Shown: positions 22,325 through 33,659, counted from the first letter of the stretch. The stretch is 64,000 nucleotides of DNA from Strigamia acuminata (GCA_949358305.1 OX442314.1:30675118-30739117); one strand, 5' to 3'. Notes: a model not told the origin generated them from the letters alone. Numbers and translations: made by a program.

Positions 22325-22395
22325 ACCCGGATCACAGCAAACTGCTATCGTATTTCGAATGCAATAAACAAATCATCACCTGGAATGCAACACCC
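22325..22395 (+). promoter_or_regulatory. Truncated GRP promoter block of GRP-4
   Basis: The upstream part matches GRP-3 (CCCGGATCACAGCAAACTGC and onwards). About 38 bp including the TATA-like box are missing at 22,395, where the sequence jumps to AACTAAATCACGCATGCAAG. Confidence 0.7.
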
Positions 22396-22421
22396 AACTA
22401 AATCACGCATGCAAGGCAACC

Positions 22422-23054
22422 ATGAACGTGAGTGTTGGTCTCCACTAACATAATATTTAACAAGTCTTAAATATTCACTCAATTTTAGCACTTTATTATT
22501 CACGTGCTTATTCTGTTGTTGATCGTTGTTGGTTACTCGCATAACCGCACCACCGAAGATCCAGGTGAATATCATGAATCTGAATATTTATATGAAGACA
22601 GTGAAAGTGTAATTAGTGGAGATAGTGAAGACGGTGACGATGGTAAAGTTGATCATGATGGTGAGGTTACTAAACGAAATAAAAATGGTGAAGATGAAAT
22701 CGGAGGTAATAGAAAACATTTAGTGTCTGACTTGATTCCAATATTGAGCAAAAAGTATACGTCAGAAGTGACAACAGTATTGGATTTCCCGAATCAACTG
22801 GTTATCCTAGAGGCTTCAGTGGCAGTGTTCGATCTCCCGAAGCAACCGGTTATCCTAGAGGTTATAGTGGCAGTGTTGGTAATAGAAATGTAATGCCCGA
22901 TTATACAGTTTGGAACCTTGGTCTGCCTAGAGAACCAGGTTTGCAACTGATGGATTGTCATCCATGCCGCTTTGGTGAAATACCTAGCGTAGTGGGTCCG
23001 AATGGCGCCCATAGGTGCGGTTATTGTTCTAATTTTCACCGTACACCACCGTAA
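22422..23054 (+). pseudogene. GRP-4: frameshifted paralogue of GRP-3
   Basis: Exon 1 ATGAAC (22422-22427), the intron, and exon 2 from 22489 match GRP-3. The signal peptide MNHFIIHVLILLLIVVGYS is intact. The QQGAQ units and most of the acidic tract are gone. Compared with GRP-3 about 7 bp are missing at about 22,730, so the frame switches and ends at 22,893. The old frame continues after the break with PRGYSGSVG units and the Cys module (CHPCRFGE, GPNG, CGYC) up to a stop at 23,052-23,054. With the TATA region also lost, I read this as a pseudogene. A short secreted product with a novel tail cannot be excluded. Confidence 0.75.
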
Positions 23055-23123
23055 TATATTTATAACTATCCAAACACTAAGTTCAACAAGTTCGACGACT
23101 GAACAAAAAGTTAAAATTATATG

Positions 23124-23271
23124 GGGGCCAAACGACTCAATATTTCATCTTGTGGTATGACATGCCATCTCGGCATGACTTGCCAACTCTTTATGCCAAC
23201 TCTTTATGCCAGATGGAATGTCATAGCATAAGAAGTAACATTGAGTCGTTTGGCCCCCCCCCCCCCCCATA
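23124..23271. mobile_element. Internally deleted copy of the fold-back MITE
   Basis: It shares the terminal GGCCAAACGACTCAATAT and its inverse with 19,444-20,216 but is only about 147 bp long. A run of C (about 15) marks its right end. It sits at the same place relative to GRP-4 as the long copy does to GRP-3. Confidence 0.75.
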
Positions 23272-23830
23272 ATAAGATGCGCAATCATTGCTACCTCGTG
23301 ATGGGTAATGTTTTTTTATTTTTTCCATTTAAATGAATGATGTTTTTAAATAAAATTTTTGTAAGCTTTTCGTTCTCTTATCACACTGATTTATTTATTT
23401 AATAAAATGCAAGAAAAATACAGAATATCAATCAACAACATGGACGACTGCATTCAGTGCCTCTGTGTTTCATTTTGTGTGAATACCAAGAACTAAAAAA
23501 ATTATTAGGCTGCGATTTACCAGTCATTTTATTGAATACTATCTCCATTCTACAGACAAAAGAACTCACAGAGTCCCGCTCACAGTTGTTTCTATCTCAA
23601 AAATTATCTGGGAGAAATACAATATGATTTTTTGAAATAATGTCCGATTTAACGTTTATTCAGTTCAATTCCCATTACACTGCAATATGACAGTTTTAGT
23701 CCTATTTGACAAGGCGTTTTGCAGTTGTTGTTTTCATTTCTAGTGATACAATAAGTGCATTCTATACACGAATCAAATTAACTATTTTTATTTCAGGATG
23801 TAAGACTAGTTTATCGTTCCTACTGCGGAA
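23272..23830. repeat. Intergenic half of a local duplication (copy B)
   Basis: Paralogue of 20,217-20,779. No gene seen. Confidence 0.8.
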
Positions 23831-23833
23831 TTT

Positions 23834-23940
23834 TCCGGATTGTGATCCGGGCTATCACATTTCAAATACAATTATCAAATAATTACCAGGAATGTAATAC
23901 GGAGTCTTAAAGGTTCAGACATCAATATAACGACTCCTCC
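23834..23940 (+). promoter_or_regulatory. GRP promoter block of GRP-6 with perfect inverted repeat
   Basis: CCGGATTGTGATCCGG is a 6-bp inverted repeat with a 4-nt spacer and is also found at GRP-7. The usual GCTATCACATTTCAAATACA and CAGGAATGTAATACGGAGTC follow, then a TATA-like AATATAA at 23924-23930. Confidence 0.7.
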
Positions 23941-23988
23941 AGACCCAAACTCAACTCGAAGAGAATCGTAACGAGCAAGGCAAACACC

Positions 23989-26900
23989 ATGAATGTGAGT
24001 TTTAATCTCTAATAGCAAAATGTTAAACACTAGTCCAAAAAATTCACTTAATTTTAGAAATTTATTCTCATCCTTATTCTGGGCGTGCTTGTCGCTGGGC
24101 ACAAACACCACAAACACCATAAAAAAAAAGCTGCAGCAAACCTGAAACCTTGTGGTAGAGGAGGCGGCAGTAGAACCAATGAAGGTTTTTGGTTTGGATA
24201 CTTGAAAGATCCAAAATGCAAAAGTGGAGGCTCTGGTGGCGGATCTGGTGGCGGCTTTGGTGTAAGCTCTGGTGGCGCATCTGGTGGAGGCTTTGGTAGA
24301 GGTTCTGGTGGCGGTGGCGGCTCTGGTCAAGGCTCCGGTGGCGGCTTTGGTGAAGGCTCTGGTGGCGGCTTTGGTGGAGGCTCTGGTGGCGGTTCTGGTG
24401 GAGGCTCTGGTGGCGGTGGCGGCTCTGGTAAAGGCTCTGGTAAAGGTTCTGGTGGCGGATCTGGGGGTGGCTTTGGTGGAGGCTCTGGTGGCGGATCTGG
24501 TGGAGGCTCTGGTGGCGGATCTGGTGGCGGCATTGGTGGAGGCTCTGGTGGCGGTGGCGGCTTTGGTGGAGGCTCTGGTGGCGGATCTGGTGGAGGCTCT
24601 GGTGGGGGCTCTGGTGGCGGATCTGGTGGAGGCTCTGGTAGTGGATCTGGTGGAGGCTCTGGTGGTGGATCTGGTGGAGGCTCTGGTGGCGGATCTGGTG
24701 GCGGTGGTGGCTTTGGTGGCGGCTCTGGCAAAGGCTCTGGTGGCGGATCTGGTGGAGGCTCTGGTGGTGGATCTGGTGTAGGCTTTGGTGGAGGCTCTGG
24801 CTCTGGTGGTGGCTTTGGTGGAGGCTCTGGTGGCGGCTTTGATGGAGGCTCTGGTGGCGGAACTGGTGGCAGTGGCGGCTTTGGCGAAAGCTCTGGTGGG
24901 GGATCTGGTGGAGGCCATGGTGGAGGCTCTGGTGGCGGATCTGGTGGAGGCTCTGGTGGTGGATCTGGTGGAGGCTCTGGTGGCGGATCTGGTGGCGGTG
25001 GCGGCTTTGGTGGAGGCTCTGGTGGCGGCTTTGGTGGCGGCTCTGGTGGCGGATCTGGTGGCGGCTCTGGTGGCGGATCTGGTGGAGGCCATGGTGGAGG
25101 CTCTGGTGGCGGATCTGGTGGCGGTGGCGGCTTTGGTGGAGGCTCTGGTGGCGGATCTGGTGGAGGCCATGGTGGGGGCTCAGGTGGCGGATCTGGGGGC
25201 GGATCTGGTGGAGGTCATGGTGGAGGCTCTGGTGGCGGATCTGGTGGCGGTGGCGGCTTTGGTGGAGGCTCTGGTGGCGGATCTGGTAGAGGCCATGGTG
25301 GAGGCTCTGGTGGCGGATCTGGTGGCGGATCTGGTGGAGGTCATGGTGGAGGCTCTGGTGGCGGATCAGGTGGCGGTGGCGGCTTTGGTGGAGGCTCTGG
25401 TGGCGGCTTTGGTGGAGGCTCTGGTGGCGGATCTGGTGGAAGCCATGGTGGAGGCTCTGGTAGCGGATCTGGTGGCGGTGGCGGCTTTGGGGGAGGCTCT
25501 GGTGGCGGCTTTGGTGGCGGCTCTGGTGGCGGATCTGGTGGCGGCTCTGGTGGCGGATCTGGTGGAGGCCATGGTGGAGGCTCTGGTGGCGGATCTGGTG
25601 GCGGTGGCGGCTTTGGTGGAGGCTCTGGTGGCGGATCTGGTGGAGGCCATAGTGGGGGCTCAGGTGGCGGATCTGGTGGCGGATCTGGTGGAGGTCATGG
25701 TGGAGGCTCTGGTGGCGGATCTGGAGGCGGTGGCGGCTTTGGTGGAGGCTCTGGTGGTGGCTTTGGTGGCGGATCTGGTGGAGGCCATGGTGGTGGCTCT
25801 GGTGCCGGATCTGGTGGCGGTTCTGGTGGAGGTCATGGTGGAGGCTCTGGTGGCGGATCTGGTGGCGGTGGCGGCTTTGGTGGAGGCTCTGGTGGCGGAT
25901 CTGGTGGAGGCTCTGGTGGCGGATCTGGTGGAGGACATGGTGGAGGCTCTGGTGGCGGATCTGGTGGCGGTGGCGGCTTTGGCGGAGGCTATGGTGGGGG
26001 ATCTGGTGGAGGCCATGGTGGAGGCTCTGGTGGCGGATCTGGTGGAGGCTCTGGTGGTGGATCTGGTGGAGGCTCTGGTGGCGGATCTGGTGGCGGTGGC
26101 GGCTTTGGTGGAGGCTCTGGTGGCGGCTTTGGTGGCGGCTCTGGTGGCGGATCTGGTGGCGGCTCTGGAGGCGGATCTGGTGGAGGCCATGGTGGAGGCT
26201 CTGGTGGCGGATCTGGTGGCGGTGGCGGCTCTGGTGGAGGCTCTGGTGGGGGATCTGGTGGAGGCCATGGTGGGGGCTCAGGTGGCGGATCTGGTGGCGG
26301 ATCTGGTGGAGGTCATGGTGGAGGCTCTGGTGGCGGATCTGGCGGCGGTGGCGGCTTTGGTGGAGGCTCTGGTGGCGGATCTGGTGGAGGCCATGGTGGA
26401 GGCTCTGGTGGCGGATCTGGTGGCGGATCTGGTGGAGGTCATGGTGGAGGCTCTGGTGGCGGATCAGGTGGCGGTGGCGGCTTTGGTGGAGGCTCTGGTG
26501 GCGGCTTTGGTGGAGGCTCTGGTGGCGGATCTGGTGGAGGCCATGGTGGAGGCTCTGGTAGCGGATCTGGTGGCGGTGGCGGCTTTGGGGGAGGCTCTGG
26601 TGGCGGCTTTGGTGGCGGCTCTGGTGGCGGCTCTGGTGGCGGCTCTGGTGGCGGATCTGGTGGAGGCCATGGTGGAGGCTCTGGTGGCGGATCTGGTGGC
26701 GGTGGCGGCTTTGGTGGAGGTTCTGGTGGCGGATCTGGTGGAGGCCATGGTGGGGGCTCAGGTGGCGGATCTGGTGGCGGATCTGGTGGAGGTCATGGTG
26801 GAGGCTCTGGTGGCGGATCTGGTGGCGGTGGCGGCTTTGGCGGAGGCTCTGGTGGGGGATCTGGTGGAGGCCATGGTGGAGGCTCTGGTGGCGGATCTGG

Positions 26901-29900
26901 TGGAGGCTCTGGTGGTGGATCTGGTGGAGGCTCTGGTGGCGGATCTGGTGGCGGTGGCGGCTTTGGTGGAGGCTCTGGTGGCGGCTTTGGTGGCGGCTCT
27001 GGTGGCGGATCTGGTGGCGGCTCTGGTGGCGGATCTGGTGGAGGCCATGGTGGAGGCTCTGGTGGCGGATCTGGTGGCGGTGGCGGCTTTGGTGGAGGCT
27101 CTGGTGGCGGATCTGGTGGAGGCCATGGTGGGGGCTCAGGTGGCGGATCTGGAGGCGGATCTGGTGGAGGTCATGGTGGAGGCTCTGGTGGCGGATCTGG
27201 TGGCGGTGGCGGCTTTGGTGGAGGCTCTGGTGGCGGATCTGGTGGAGGCCATGGTGGAGGCTCTGGTGGCGGATCTGGTGGCGGATCTGGTGGAGGTCAT
27301 GGTGGAGGCTCTGGTGGCGGATCAGGTGGCGGTGGCGGCTTTGGTGGAGGCTCTGGTGGCGGCTTTGGTGGAGGCTCTGGTGGCGGATCTGGTGGAGGCC
27401 ATGGTGGAGGCTCTGGTAGCGGATCTGGTGGCGGTGGCGGCTTTGGGGGAGGCTCTGGTGGCGGCTTTGGTGGCGGCTCTGGTGGCGGATCTGGTGGCGG
27501 CTCTGGTGGCGGATCTGGTGGAGGCCATGGTGGAGGCTCTGGTGGCGGATCTGGTGGCGGTGGCGGCTTTGGTGGAGGCTCTGGTGGCGGATCTGGTGGA
27601 GGCCATGGTGGGGGCTCAGGTGGCGGATCTGGTGGCGGATCTGGTGGAGGTCATGGTGGAGGCTCTGGTGGCGGATCTGGAGGCGGTGGCGGCTTTGGTG
27701 GAGGCTCTGGTGGTGGCTTTGGTGGCGGATCTGGTGGAGGCCATGGTGGTGGCTCTGGTGCCGGATCTGGTGGCGGTTCTGGTGGAGGTCATGGTGGAGG
27801 CTCTGGTGGCGGATCTGGTGGCGGTGGCGGCTTTGGTGGAGGCTCTGGTGGCGGATCTGGTAAAGGCTCTGGTGGCGGATCTGGTGGAGGCCATGGTGGA
27901 GGCTCTGGTGGCGGATCTGGTGGCGGTGGCGGGTTTGGCGGAGGCTATGGTGGGGGATCTGGTGGAGGCCATGGTGGAGGCTCTGGTGGCGGATCTGGTG
28001 GAGGCTCTGGTGGTGGATCTGGTGGAGGCTCTGGTGGCGGATCTGGTGGCGGTGGCGGCTTTGGTGGAGGCTCTGGTGGCGGCTTTGGTGGCGGCTCTGG
28101 TGGCGGATCTGGTGGCGGCTCTGGAGGCGGATCTGGTGGAGGCCATGGTGGAGGCTCTGGTGGCGGATCTGGTGGCGGTGGCGGCTCTGGTGGAGGCTCT
28201 GGTGGGGGATCTGGTGGAGGCCATGGTGGGGGCTCAGGTGGCGGATCTGGTGGCGGATCTGGTGGAGGTCATGGTGGAGGCTCTGGTGGCGGATCTGGCG
28301 GCGGTGGCGGCTTTGGTGGAGGCTCTGGTGGCGGATCTGGTGGAGGCCATGGTGGAGGCTCTGGTGGCGGATCTGGTGGCGGATCTGGTGGAGGCCATGG
28401 TGGAGGCTCTGGTAGCGGATCTGGTGGCGGTGGCGGCTTTGGGGGAGGCTCTGGTGGCGGCTTTGGTGGCGGCTCTGGTGGCGGCTTTGGTGGAGGCTCT
28501 GGTGGCGGCTCTGGTGGAGGCCATGGTGGCGGATCTGGTGGCGGTGGCGGCTTTGGTGGAGGCTCTGGTGGCGGATCTGGTGGAGGCTATGGTGGGGGCT
28601 CAGGTGGTGGATCTGGTGGCGGATCTGGTGGAGGTCATGGTGGAGGCTCTGGTGGCGGATCTGGTGGCGGTGGCGGCTTTGGTGGAGGCTCTGGTGGCGG
28701 ATCTGGTGGAGGCCATGGTGGAGGCTCTGGTGGCGGATCTGGTGGCGGATCTGGTGGAGGCCATGGTGGAGGCTCTGGTGGCGGATCTGGTGGCGGTGGC
28801 GGCTTTGGTGGAGGTTCTGGTGGCGGATCTGGTGGAGGCCATGGTGGGGGCTCAGGTGGCGGATCTGGTGGCGGATCTGGTGGAGGTCATGGTGGAGGCT
28901 CTGGTGGCGGATCTGGTGGCGGTGGCGGCTTTGGTGGAGGCTCTGGTGGTGGATCTGGTGGAGGCTATGGTGGAGGCTCTGGTGGCGGATCTGGTGGAGG
29001 TCATGGTGGAGGCTCTGGTGGCGGATCTGGTGGCGGTGGCGGCTTTGGTGGAGGTTCTGGTGGCGGCTTTGGTGGAGGCTCTGGTGGCGGCTTTGGTGGA
29101 GGCTCTGGTGGTGGATTTGGTGGAGGCTCTGGTGGGGGATCTGGTGGCGGTGGCGGCTTTGGTGGAGGCTCTGGTGGCGGCTTTGGTGGAGGCTCTGGTG
29201 GCGGCTTTGGTGGAGGCTTTGGTGGAGGATCTGGTGGCGGATCTGGTGGAGGTTCTGGTGGTGGATCTGGTGGAGGCTCTGGTGGTGGATCTGGTGGCGG
29301 TGGCGGTTTTGGTGGAGGCTCTGGTGGCGGCTTTGGTGGAGGCTCTGGTGGCGGATCTGGTGGAGGCTCTGGTGGCGGATCTGGTAGTGGCTTTGGTGGA
29401 GGCTCTGGTGGAGGTGGTGGCTTTGGTGGAGGCTCTGGTGGTGGCTCTGGTGGAGGATCTGGTGGCGGATCTGGTGGAGGCTCTGGTGGAGGCTCTGGTG
29501 GCGGATCTGGTGGCGGTGGCGGCTTTGGTGGAGGCTCTGGTGGCGGCTTTGGTGGAGGCTCTGGTGGCGGCTCTGGTGGAGGCTCTGGTGGTGGATCTGG
29601 TGGTGGCTCTGGTGGAGGCTCTGGTGGCGGATCTGGTGGAGGCTTTGGTGAAGGCTCTGGTGGGGGTGGCGGTTTTGGTGAAGGCTCTGGTGGCGGATCT
29701 GGTAGAGGCCATGGTGGAGGCTCTGGTGGCGGCTCTGGTGGAGGCTCTGGTGGTGGATCTGGTGGAGGCTCTGGTGGCGGATCTGGTGGCGGTGGCGGCT
29801 TTGGTGGCGGCTCTGGCAAAGGCTCTGGTGGCGGATCTGGTGGAGGCTCTGGTGGCGGATCTGGTAGCGGCTTTGGTAGCGGATCTGGTGGCGGTGGCGG

Positions 29901-30813
29901 CTTTGGTGGAGGCTCTGGTGGTGGCTTTGGTGGAGGCTCTGGTGGTGGCTTTGGTGGCGGATCCGGTGGAGGCTCTGGTGTCGGATCTGGTGGTGGCTCT
30001 GGTGGCGGTAGTGGCTTTGGTGGTGGCTTTGGTGGCGGCTCTGGCAAAGGCTCTGGTGGCGGATCTGGTGGAGGCTCTGGTGGCGGATCTGGTAGCGGCT
30101 TTGGTAGCGGATCTGGTGGCGGTGGCGGCTTTGGTGGAGGCTCTGGTGGTGGCTTTGGTGGAGGCTCTGGTGGTGGCTTTGGTGGCGGATCCGGTGGAGG
30201 CTCTGGTGGCGGATCTGGTGGAGGCTCTGGTGGAGGCTCTGGTGGCGGATCTGGTGGAGGCTCTGGTGTTGGATCTGGTAAAGGCTCTGGTGGCGGTGGC
30301 GGCTTTAGTGGCGGCTCTGGCAAAGGCTCTGGTGGCGGATCTGGTGGCGGCTCTGGTGGTGGCTTTGGTGGAGGCTCTGGTGGCGGTGGCGGATCTGGTG
30401 GAAGCTCTGGTGGCGGTTCTGGTGGAGGCTCTGGTGGCGGGTCTGGTGGTGGCTTTGGTAGAGGCTCTGGTGGCGGTGGCGGCTCTGGTGGAGGCTCTGG
30501 TGGCAGCTCTGGTGGAGGCTCTGGTGGCGGATCTGGTGGCGGATCTGGTGGAGGCTCTGGTAGTGGCATTGGTGAAGGCTCTGGTGGTGGTGGCGGCTTT
30601 GGTCGAGGCTCTGGTGGTGGATCTGGTGGCAGTATTGGTGGAGACTCTGGTCGCGGTGGTGGTTCTGGTCGTGGCTCTGGTGGTGTTGGCTCTAGTGGAT
30701 ATGAATATGCGGATGGAGGAAATGAGGGATATGGATATGGATATGGATATGAAAGTTCTAAAAGACGTCAGCACCGAACTAAACACTTCCGAGGCCGCAA
30801 GCAGAAGCATTAA
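23989..30813 (+). CDS. GRP-6: giant secreted Gly/Ser repeat protein, 2,253 residues
   Basis: Exon 1 is ATGAAT (23989-23994) and exon 2 is 24058-30813, one open exon of 6.76 kb. The signal peptide is MNKFILILILGVLVAG. A His/Lys-rich linker (HKHHKHHKKKAAANLKPC) and the GFWFGYLKDPKCKSGG version of the shared Cys module follow. More than 2,100 residues of GGGS-type repeat come next, with regularly placed Phe (GGGGGFGGGS) and His (GGGHGGGS). The tail is YGYGYGYESSKRRQ. The DNA unit is a 12-bp pair such as GGTGGCGGATCT and GGTGGAGGCTCT. The product ends FRGRKQKH, about 13 residues beyond the KRR end of its relatives, because 8 bp holding their stop codon are missing near 30,769. Likely an extracellular structural polymer; silk, glue, cuticle and antimicrobial roles are all possible. 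No stop or frameshift interrupts it. Confidence 0.8.
25366..28224. repeat. Higher-order repeat inside GRP-6
   Basis: The pattern at 25,366-25,650 recurs at 26,464 (offset 1,098 bp) and at 27,322 (offset 858 bp from there). The pattern at 25,660-26,268 recurs at 27,616-28,224 (offset 1,956 = 1,098 + 858). So a 1,956-bp block was duplicated in tandem after an earlier duplication inside it. All offsets are multiples of 3 and keep the frame. Confidence 0.75.
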
Positions 30814-31989
30814 TAAAACTTTTCCATTTTTTAAAAAATCAACTTATAAACTAAGATATAATTTTTTTCTTCTTGTATATTATATTAGTACGGTAATATA
30901 GTCTACTATATGTATTGTAAAATTAAATATTTGAATTACAATGTCATTTTTAAAGAGAATAATTGCAAAAATTTTTACATTAATTAAAATAACATCAAAT
31001 TATTATGAAAAAAAAAATATTTTTAAGAGTAGTTTAAAAACTTAGTGTTTCTGCTTTTTTTTAAAAAAAGGTAAAAATTGTATTAAATAATTAGAGATTA
31101 AAAGTTAAATGCTAAAATTAGCAGTTCACTCACAGGTGTGGCTGGTCAAGACCCTGAAAATAATTTATTTTAAAAAATACTGTGAGAATTAAACTTTTGA
31201 AACATATTTCAACACGTACAATACTAGTAATAATAATTCCATTAACTTATACTCCTTCATGACATATTGACATCTGAAGACATGCATATTTTGAATTTTA
31301 CTTTCGTCTTACAATGTTATCACACCTTTGATCAATACGCATTCACAAGAAGTGGGATGTAATGAATGTAATTGAATGTAAAGAAATAAAATAAATGTAA
31401 ATCTTAAATTGTGTTAAGGGATTTCATTTCAGCAGATAGTAACTGCAATTAATTAGTGCCAAAAAATTTCATTTAATCATCCAAACAATTATTTTTTTAC
31501 AATTTTTATCTATACAGACCATTCAGACTCAAAACCATTGGCAAGGCTCACTGTTTAGTTTATGTCCGAGTTGTTTGAATGGGATTATAGACGGCCATGC
31601 ATTTTAAGAGATGACGTTGTTTATCAGCTCCTGGATGGATTCATTGATTTCATTGAAATCAGAAATTGCCATCCGGTTAGAGATGAACGTTTTGACGCCA
31701 TTTCGATATTTTGGAGATTTCTCTTACTTGTAGTTATAAATTATTAAAATAATTTTTTTCTGATATCGGTAGTTTATTCTCACTTGGATTTCCAATTAAT
31801 GATCTTTTAGAATGTGGTGATCTCAAATATTCCTATTTGAGTGAGCACCATATTTCCTAATTATTTGAAATCAAGAACAAATATTATTTTATCTTTTATT
31901 TCAATGTAAGTTGAAGTAAAACATACTCCACGTTAATTATAAAGAAAGTCACAATATTATCTCAATAATATTGTATTGCCAATCTTGCT
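30814..31989. other. GRP-6 3' flank
   Basis: AT-rich, no gene. The stretch about 31,080-31,330 recurs downstream of GRP-7 (45,500-46,220) and, split in two, of GRP-8 (57,790-57,892 and 61,930-62,050). This shows the duplicated unit includes several hundred bp of 3' flank. Confidence 0.65.
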
Positions 31990-32176
31990 CAGGGGCGGAT
32001 CTAGCTTTTCGGGGGCCCGGGGCTTGAGATTTTTTCGCGGCCCCTTTATCGAAATTTTTAATAGTGACCTCTTCTTTTTTCTTGTTTTTAGCGACCTTTT
32101 TTTTTTTAGTACATTGCCTTGCATCTTGGAGTCCCGGGGCTCAAACGTCATTAGCTCTATGCTAGATCCGCCCCTG
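31990..32176. mobile_element. Small hAT-like MITE
   Basis: Ends CAGGGGCGGATCTAGC and GCTAGATCCGCCCCTG are perfect inverted repeats. The 8-bp flanks ATCTTGCT and ATCACGCT match at 6 of 8 positions, as for an aged hAT target duplication. Confidence 0.72.
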
Positions 32177-32449
32177 ATCACGCTGCAGAGCGCATCGCTT
32201 TAGTGATGTTGCTAAGCACAAATTAGGAGAAGAGCCTCCCTCCTTCTCGCGCGTGCCTCGCCAAATTGTGGCATCGCGTTTACTCTGCCAAAATTCGCGC
32301 TCAGGCAACGCCATATTAGAGCCGACCGTTAACCGATGTGTGTGTGTTTTCAAGGAGAAGTTTGATCAACATTATTATTTCCACATATTCATGTTGTAAC
32401 TTTAGAACAATTAAAACGATTGCATTATTCCTTTATTCTTGTGTGTATA

Positions 32450-32575
32450 AAATCATTTCCCCTAGACAACCATTGGCCGCTGAGTAGAAGCCCTATAAGG
32501 CATCTCAACGGTGATTGCTTGTTAAATTCAACCAGTTTAGCAAGTAAAAACCCGGATGGCCGCAAGAAATGATTA
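32450..32575 (+). mobile_element. Terminal fragment of a Tc1-like family
   Basis: TCATTTCCCCTAGACAACC, then GGCCGCTGAGTAGAAG and AGGCATCTCAACGGTGAT, match the ends of the elements near 35,838-35,950 and 54,960-55,095. It preserves the uninterrupted CCCCTAGAC site used as target by the MITE at 35,002. Confidence 0.55.
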
Positions 32576-32733
32576 TCAGTTATCACCACCCGGAACTACA
32601 TTCGTTTTCAGAAAATTTAAATTTTAATTAATTTTAATTTTTAAACAAATATAAAATTATAAACATTAAAATTACAAACATTAAAATTACTGCTAAAAAT
32701 AAATAAAAAATAAAAGTAAAAATTTTCATAGAC

Positions 32734-32800
32734 AACAGGATTTGAACCTGTATGGAAAAATACCTAGCCCATTGCCTTAACCACTGGACCACCACTACAA
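32734..32800 (-). repeat. tRNA-like sequence, probably a SINE head or tRNA relic
   Basis: On the minus strand TGGTCCAGTGGTTAAGGC fits a pol III A box and ACAGGTTCAAATCCTGT is a perfect T arm with B box, at tRNA spacing. The acceptor stem does not pair and the anticodon arm is irregular, so it is not a working tRNA. Confidence 0.5.
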
Positions 32801-33018
32801 ACTATTATTGTCTCCATGCAGGCAGTCATGTTGGTGAACAAAGTTCTGATGTCATGACATCATTGAATCTCAAATGATAAAATTCAACTTGGATCTTGGA
32901 ACTATTTTTTTTACACTTTGTCACATAGCAACTGTTGTTTACAGTATTCATACACGAGGTCTGATTGCTCAGATTAGATAAATACACAGACAAAATAGTG
33001 CAAACTATCAGCTCATTA

Positions 33019-33541
33019 GTGAGTTTGCGGTTGCCAATTGTTCCTTATAATTATGAGTTACAAGCTCATAATTCCAATTATAATTCTTTCTAGAAATAGG
33101 CATTTGCGGTACAATAAATATATTTTATAAATTATACTTATAAATACCATGTAATGGTAGAACAAATCCCTATGCAAAAGAAAATAAAAATCTGTAGTTT
33201 TACTAATTTGACAGTTTTCAGGCATGAAATTGTCTTCCAGTTTATTTATTTGCTTACCTGGAATGATTTTAGTTGTTTCTATCCTTCGATGGCAGAAAGA
33301 AATTGTGATTGAGGCTGATTGTTGAAACAGGTCAAGCAGCCATTTTGAATTTCTATTAGCACCATCAGCGCCATTTGCAATAGTGGGAGGAGCTTCAAAT
33401 AGTGTTAAGCGATCTGATTGGCTCTCTTATTTTACAAAATAGTGTAAAAGTTGAGGAGTTACGTTATGTTATAAGTCCATTTTTATAATTATGAGCTTGT
33501 AACTCATAATTATAAGGAACAATTGGCAACCGCAAACTCAC
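33019..33541. mobile_element. MITE of the GTGAGTTTGCGGTT family, copy 1
   Basis: Inverted termini of about 57 bp (GTGAGTTTGCGGTTGCCAAT and inverse) are flanked by TA (33017-33018, 33542-33543). It is 523 bp long. A second copy, interrupted by another MITE, lies at 62,806-63,909. Confidence 0.82.
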
Positions 33542-33659
33542 TAATGTTTACATTGTTGGCTGTTTATGGAATGAAATTATTTCAGGATCTCATTCAGCAT
33601 GACATACCTAACAATCCTTCACATTTAATATTGCAACAATCTGTGTGTATCTTATGAAG

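Noticed and set aside
22504-22893. Intact gene of 129 codons at GRP-4
   Set aside because: The end of this frame is the out-of-frame reading of GRP-3-type repeats after a deletion of about 7 bp; the original frame resumes downstream.
24085-30901. Second long open frame (about 2,040 codons, Val/Ala/Leu/Glu-rich) on the plus strand and several long antisense frames (Ala-Ser-Thr-Arg or Pro-Glu) over GRP-6
   Set aside because: The 12-bp repeat GGTGGNGGNTCT has no stop in several frames, so these are automatic shadows. They lack starts, signal peptide and splice context.
32734-32800. Functional tRNA gene on the minus strand
   Set aside because: A and B boxes are present, but the acceptor stem does not pair and the anticodon stem is malformed.
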